A program made the translations under genes and the position numbers. Positions 60,178-64,000 of a DNA stretch of 64,000 nucleotides are shown here, one piece after another. The notes beneath the pieces are model-generated. The model did no database searches. It saw only the letters and a list, made by a program, of their open reading frames with translations, and was not told where the DNA came from. Each line of letters begins with the position of its first letter. The stretch's first letter is position 1. The DNA is from Nitrospira sp. (lineage in GTDB: Bacteria; Nitrospirota; Nitrospiria; Nitrospirales; Nitrospiraceae), in the NCBI GenBank assembly GCA_030123565.1, contig CP126122.1, positions 1,747,001 to 1,811,000 on the forward strand. The letters run 5' to 3'.

Positions 60178-61584
60178 ATGAAGACACGATTATTCTTCTC
60201 GACGCTGCGCATGCTGATCGTCGTTCTCTCCGCATGGCTGTTCGGCGATGGCGGCGTCGGCCTCGCCGGGACAGACCACGGCGCATCCCCGCATAAAGAG
60301 TCCCCCGGACTGCGCCTGTTGGAAGATCTACAAACCGTCATTACGGACCTGGCTGAGGAAGCCAAATCCTCCGTCGTGAGCATTTTTCCCATCCAAGCAC
60401 CGGGACGATCGCGGGATGGGGCCGGCGAACGGGTACCGAACTCGACGGGGTCCGGCTCGGGGGTCATCGTCGATCCGAACGGCCACATTATTACGAACAA
60501 CCACGTAGTCGGCGACGCCTCGGAAGTCGAAGTGCGCTTCTCCGACAAAACCAAGCTCTTCGCCCAGGTGATCGGCAAGGATCCGGACACGGATCTGGCC
60601 GTGCTCAAAGTCACGGCCGACCACCCCCTCCCCGCCGCCCGCTTCGGCGACTCCACCGGCGTGAAGGTCGGCCAGTGGGTCCTCGCAGTCGGGAATCCCT
60701 TCGGGCTGGACCGAACGGTCACGCTCGGGGTCGTCAGCGGGATCGGGCGGGAAAACATCAATCTGTCGCGTTATGAAAATTTCATCCAGACCGATGCCTC
60801 CATCAATCCCGGCAACTCCGGTGGGCCGCTGTTCAATCTGCGCGGCGAAATCGTCGGCATCAATACGGCCATCATCAACTTCGCCCAAGGCATCGGCTTC
60901 GCCATTCCCTCCAACATGGCCAAGCAAGTGATGCATCAGCTGATCGCGAAGGGCAAGGTCGTCCGGGCCTGGCTGGGAGTCGGGCTACAGCCGTTGACTC
61001 CCGATCTGGCGAAGAAGTTCGGGGTGAATGAGAATGAAGGCGTCCTCGTCAACGAAGTGTTTGAACGGGACCCGGCGGCCGTGGCCGGCATCAAGCCGGG
61101 CGATGTCATCACCAAAGTCGACGGTGCCCCGGTGGACACGCCGAACAAACTGTCGCGCCTCGTCGCAGCCTTGGAACCGGGAGCCACGGCCCATGTTGAA
61201 GTCGTGCGGGACGGCAAGCGGATGAAGCTCAATGTAGCCTTGAGCGAACGTCGGGATACGGTCGTGACGGCATCGCTGCCCCAAACGAGATCCGATATGA
61301 AGCTGGGCATCGATGTGCAGGACCTGACCGCAGGATTGGCGGAGAAATTTCACCTCAACGAAAGCCGCGGCGTGCTGATCGCCAAGGTCGAGACTGGCAG
61401 CCTGGCCCAGGCTGAAGGCCTGCGCGAAGGCGATCTGGTCAAGGAAGTGAACCGTGTCGATATCGGCACCGTGGGAGAATTCACCGTCGCCGTGTCCAAG
61501 GTCAAACGCGGCGAGACGATTCTCCTGCGCGTCCTGCGCGAAGGGCGGGCCTTTTATGTCGTTTTGAAGCCCCCCGATCGATAG
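60178..61584 (+). CDS. degP: HtrA/DegP-family periplasmic serine protease
   Basis: 468 residues from 60178, where a signal sequence (ending GVGLAG) starts; the longer frame adds nothing plausible. Catalytic triad His109 (NNHVVGD), Asp139 (DTDLAVLK) and Ser214 (GNSGGPLF). Two PDZ domains follow (GVLVNEVFERDPAAVAGIKP; GVLIAKVETGSLAQAEGLRE). It degrades or refolds damaged periplasmic proteins. Starts 79 bp after the TrkA_C gene. Confidence 0.93.
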   Translation: MKTRLFFSTLRMLIVVLSAWLFGDGGVGLAGTDHGASPHKESPGLRLLEDLQTVITDLAEEAKSSVVSIFPIQAPGRSRDGAGERVPNSTGSGSGVIVDPNGHIITNNHVVGDASEVEVRFSDKTKLFAQVIGKDPDTDLAVLKVTADHPLPAARFGDSTGVKVGQWVLAVGNPFGLDRTVTLGVVSGIGRENINLSRYENFIQTDASINPGNSGGPLFNLRGEIVGINTAIINFAQGIGFAIPSNMAKQVMHQLIAKGKVVRAWLGVGLQPLTPDLAKKFGVNENEGVLVNEVFERDPAAVAGIKPGDVITKVDGAPVDTPNKLSRLVAALEPGATAHVEVVRDGKRMKLNVALSERRDTVVTASLPQTRSDMKLGIDVQDLTAGLAEKFHLNESRGVLIAKVETGSLAQAEGLREGDLVKEVNRVDIGTVGEFTVAVSKVKRGETILLRVLREGRAFYVVLKPPDR

Positions 61585-61637
61585 CGGAACGTGAGCCGGG
61601 TCCCGATCCGTGAGGCGTTCCTCACCTCTCACACCGA

Positions 61638-63743
61638 TCAGTGTGCAGCGACGGCATGTCGCTCTGCCTTGTGCTCCTCGATAATGCGGGCGGCCAGTTC
61701 CCGCGGAACTTCTTCGTACTGCGCATATTCCATCAGGTAACTCCCCCGCCCTCCGGTCATCGAATTCAACGACGGGGCATAACTGAGCATCTCGGCTTGA
61801 GGGACCAAGGCCTTGACGGTTTCCATGTGGCCGTTGGCCACGACCATGACGATCCGCCCGCGGCGAGCGTTCAGATCGCCGAGGACCGCACCGACACAGT
61901 CGGCCGGGACATCCACTTCAACGGTCATGAGCGGCTCGAGCAGGACCGGATGGGCCGCTTCCATCGCTTTCTTCACCCCCATGGACGCCGCGATCTTGAA
62001 CGCCAGCTCTGAGGAATCGACGACATGGTAGGAGCCATCATAGACGGCCACCCGCAGATCGACGACGGGATACCCCGCGAGCGGACCTTCGTGCAACGCC
62101 TCCACGACTCCCTTTTCGACCGCCGGCACGAAATTGCGCGGAATCGCGCCGCCGACGATCTTGTTGTCGAACTCAAAGCCCTTGCCGCGCGGGAGCGGAC
62201 CGACTTCCAACCAGCAATCGCCGTACTGGCCATGTCCGCCGGTCTGCTTCTTATACTTGCCTTGCGCCTGCGCCACGCTGCGGATCGTCTCGCGATAGGG
62301 AATCTTCGGCGCGTGCAATGTCACCTCGGCGCCGTATTTGCGATGGAGTTTTTCCAGTGCGACATCGATGTGCAGTTGCCCCATGCCGCTCAGCACCATC
62401 TCCTTCGTCTCCATGTTGCGGACAAACTCCAAACTTGGATCTTCTTCGATCAACTTATGGAGGCCCAGGCTCACCTTCTCGATATCCGCCTTCGATTTCG
62501 GCTCGATGGCGAAGGACATTACGGGACGTGTCAATTGGACAGCGGGATACCGGATCGGCGCCTGTTCATCGCACAGCGTATCACCCGTCAGGCTATCCTT
62601 GAGCTTGCCGATCGCCACGATGTCGCCGGCCGCCGCGCGCGGAACCGGCTGGTATTTTTTTCCAAAAATCGAGAATAGATGTCCGCCGCGCTCCTTCACC
62701 TGTCTGGTTGCGTTATAAAATCCGGTATCCGCCTCCAGGGTGCCCGAATAAAGACGCACATAAGAAAGACGGCCCATAAAAGGATCGATGATGGTTTTGA
62801 ACACCACAGCGGAGAACGGGTCGGTCGCCAACGGTTGCCGGGTGACCTGAGCCGATCCTTCCGCGAGCCCGGAGCCCTGCAACGGCACGGACTGCGCTCG
62901 GTCGATCGGCGAAGGCATGAGGTCGATCAGTCCATTCAAGAGTGTGGGTACGCCGATATGGCACAGGGCCGATCCACCGACGACTGGAACGAGCGAACCG
63001 CCCTGCACGCCCTTCCGCAACCCCTCCAACAAGGCCTCATCCGTCAACCCGCCGTCGGTCAGGTAACGTTCGAGCAGTGGTTCGTCTCCCTCCGCAACCA
63101 ACTCGATCAAGCGGTTCCTTGCCTGGTCGACCTGCTCCCGCCACTCGGAGGGCACCGGCCCCTCTTGTGGATGCGGGCGCTCTGGGCGCGGCGTGACGAC
63201 ACGATTCTGGAGCAGGTCCACGACCTCGGTCAGTTGCGCGCCGCTGCCGATCGGCAGGGTCAAGGGCACAGCAGTGATTTCGAGATCCTTGGCCAACTCA
63301 TCCACCGTCTTGGCGAACGCCGTGCCATCCTTATCGAGGTCGTTCACGAACACCACGCAGGGAAGTCCGGCCTCACGGATGACGCTCCAAAGCCGTTGGA
63401 TCTCGCTGCGCACTCCCATTGACGCACTCACGACCAGAACGACACCGTCCGCCACCCGCAAGGCCGATCTGGTCTCACCGACGAAGCTCGGCGAACCCGG
63501 GGTGTCCAGGAAATTGAGCGAGACGTTTTTGCAGGAGCAATGCAACACGCTGGTATTGAGTGAAGTCCGGCGGTGAATTTCTTCCGGTTCGAAATCCGAG
63601 ACCGTAGTGCCGGCGAGCACGGAGCCGGGAGCGGAGAGGTTACCGGCGCAGTAGGCCAACGCTTCGACTAACGAGGTTTTGCCCGATCCCGCATTCGACA
63701 CCACAGCCACATTCCTGATGGATTCGGTGGGGGGAACGTTCAT
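61638..63743 (-). CDS. EF-G-like translation GTPase
   Basis: 701 residues with GGAGGAGG upstream. G1 SNAGSGKTSLVEAL, G3 FLDTPGSPSF, G4 as NDLDKDG (EF-G has NKMD), then EF-G domains II-V (VVFKTIIDPFMGRLSYVRLY; TGGHGQYGDCWLEVGPLPRG). It is the divergent second EF-G type found in many bacteria, often without proven translocase activity. Convergent with degP. Confidence 0.9.
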   Translation of the reverse strand: MNVPPTESIRNVAVVSNAGSGKTSLVEALAYCAGNLSAPGSVLAGTTVSDFEPEEIHRRTSLNTSVLHCSCKNVSLNFLDTPGSPSFVGETRSALRVADGVVLVVSASMGVRSEIQRLWSVIREAGLPCVVFVNDLDKDGTAFAKTVDELAKDLEITAVPLTLPIGSGAQLTEVVDLLQNRVVTPRPERPHPQEGPVPSEWREQVDQARNRLIELVAEGDEPLLERYLTDGGLTDEALLEGLRKGVQGGSLVPVVGGSALCHIGVPTLLNGLIDLMPSPIDRAQSVPLQGSGLAEGSAQVTRQPLATDPFSAVVFKTIIDPFMGRLSYVRLYSGTLEADTGFYNATRQVKERGGHLFSIFGKKYQPVPRAAAGDIVAIGKLKDSLTGDTLCDEQAPIRYPAVQLTRPVMSFAIEPKSKADIEKVSLGLHKLIEEDPSLEFVRNMETKEMVLSGMGQLHIDVALEKLHRKYGAEVTLHAPKIPYRETIRSVAQAQGKYKKQTGGHGQYGDCWLEVGPLPRGKGFEFDNKIVGGAIPRNFVPAVEKGVVEALHEGPLAGYPVVDLRVAVYDGSYHVVDSSELAFKIAASMGVKKAMEAAHPVLLEPLMTVEVDVPADCVGAVLGDLNARRGRIVMVVANGHMETVKALVPQAEMLSYAPSLNSMTGGRGSYLMEYAQYEEVPRELAARIIEEHKAERHAVAAH

Positions 63744-63889
63744 GATTAACCTCCTCCGGTGAGTCGGTGGCCGCTCTGGGCCTGGTTAGAAAGACAACAG
63801 CGGGTGATACCATCCTTTCTCAGTGCGCATCTCAGTACATGCAGTCGAGTCCTGCCGTGATGGCAGACGATGCAGCCGGTTACGGTGAC

Positions 63890-64000
63890 TCATGCCTGTG
63901 AAGCCTCACCGCTCAGCCATCCCTGGTCCGCGAAACTGACGTACCGGCCGTCCCCCACAATCAGGTGATCCAAGACTTGAATCCCCAACAGGGAACCGGC
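63890..64000 (-). CDS. radC: 3' end of radC (JAB/MPN domain), partial
   Basis: The last 36 codons read LLGIQVLDHLIVGDGRYVSF, the conserved C-terminus of RadC proteins, then a divergent tail to TGA. The rest lies beyond the window. It runs in the same direction as the EF-G-like gene. Confidence 0.85.
   Translation of the reverse strand, partial: AGSLLGIQVLDHLIVGDGRYVSFADQGWLSGEASQA

Noticed and set aside
1..64000. tRNA, rRNA or riboswitch genes
   Set aside because: None could be recognised by inspection; a covariance-model scan would be needed to exclude small structured RNAs.

Overview
The window reads as bacterial, Gram-negative chromosomal DNA of fairly high GC. Lipoproteins, TolC-type outer-membrane channels, tripartite RND pumps and C-terminal-aromatic beta-barrels require an outer membrane. 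The mix of copper and zinc efflux, small lineage-specific lipoproteins and a TolC-rich metal island is most like Nitrospira (Nitrospirota). That placement is an inference from gene content; no rRNA or other phylogenetic marker is present.

Region 1 (1-44.2 kb) is a metal and stress resistance island. It holds two CusCBA-type copper/silver RND systems (1-5.4 kb, with an outer-membrane channel fused to its periplasmic adaptor; 12.9-19.1 kb, with the pump fused to a TPR lipoprotein) and one CzcCBA-type zinc/cobalt/cadmium system (31.5-37.2 kb). It also has a CopZ-cupredoxin-CopA copper set (9.1-12.2 kb), a MerR regulator with an AhpD-like protein, a P2-type ATPase, a P1B ATPase with an unusual APC motif, a CDF exporter and a YHS-phosphorylase fusion. 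Recurring parts tie the island together: five paralogous small lipoproteins with invariant DH, HC and HR motifs; two ECF sigma factors with identical cysteine-tail spacing; and three small Cys/His/Met-rich secreted ORFs, each followed by a hairpin and then by an export-type operon. The island is also decaying: it contains remnants of a CusA gene, a P-type ATPase, a CDF exporter and ArsC, a cytochrome gene with two in-frame stops, and several genes broken by single-base lesions.

Region 2 (44.2-50 kb) is a patchwork of toxin-antitoxin fragments and small ORFs. An IS5-family element (45472-46649) sits in what was one open frame joining a HicB-like domain to a Phd-like domain. There are also a phage-type metallophosphoesterase and two near-identical short DUF2384 antitoxin-like genes.

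Region 3 (about 50-59.4 kb) is a Tn7-like transposon: tnsA, tnsB, tnsC and tniQ run rightward, and a divergent operon runs leftward. That operon encodes a sigma-70-like protein, a 147-residue protein, an ImmA/IrrE metallopeptidase and two tiny proteins, and is interrupted by an IS481-family element (51455-52506). AT-rich repeats at both sides may be transposase-binding ends. No CRISPR array or cas gene is present.

Region 4 (59.4-64 kb) looks like ordinary chromosome: a TrkA_C-domain protein, an HtrA/DegP protease, an EF-G-like GTPase and the 3' end of radC.
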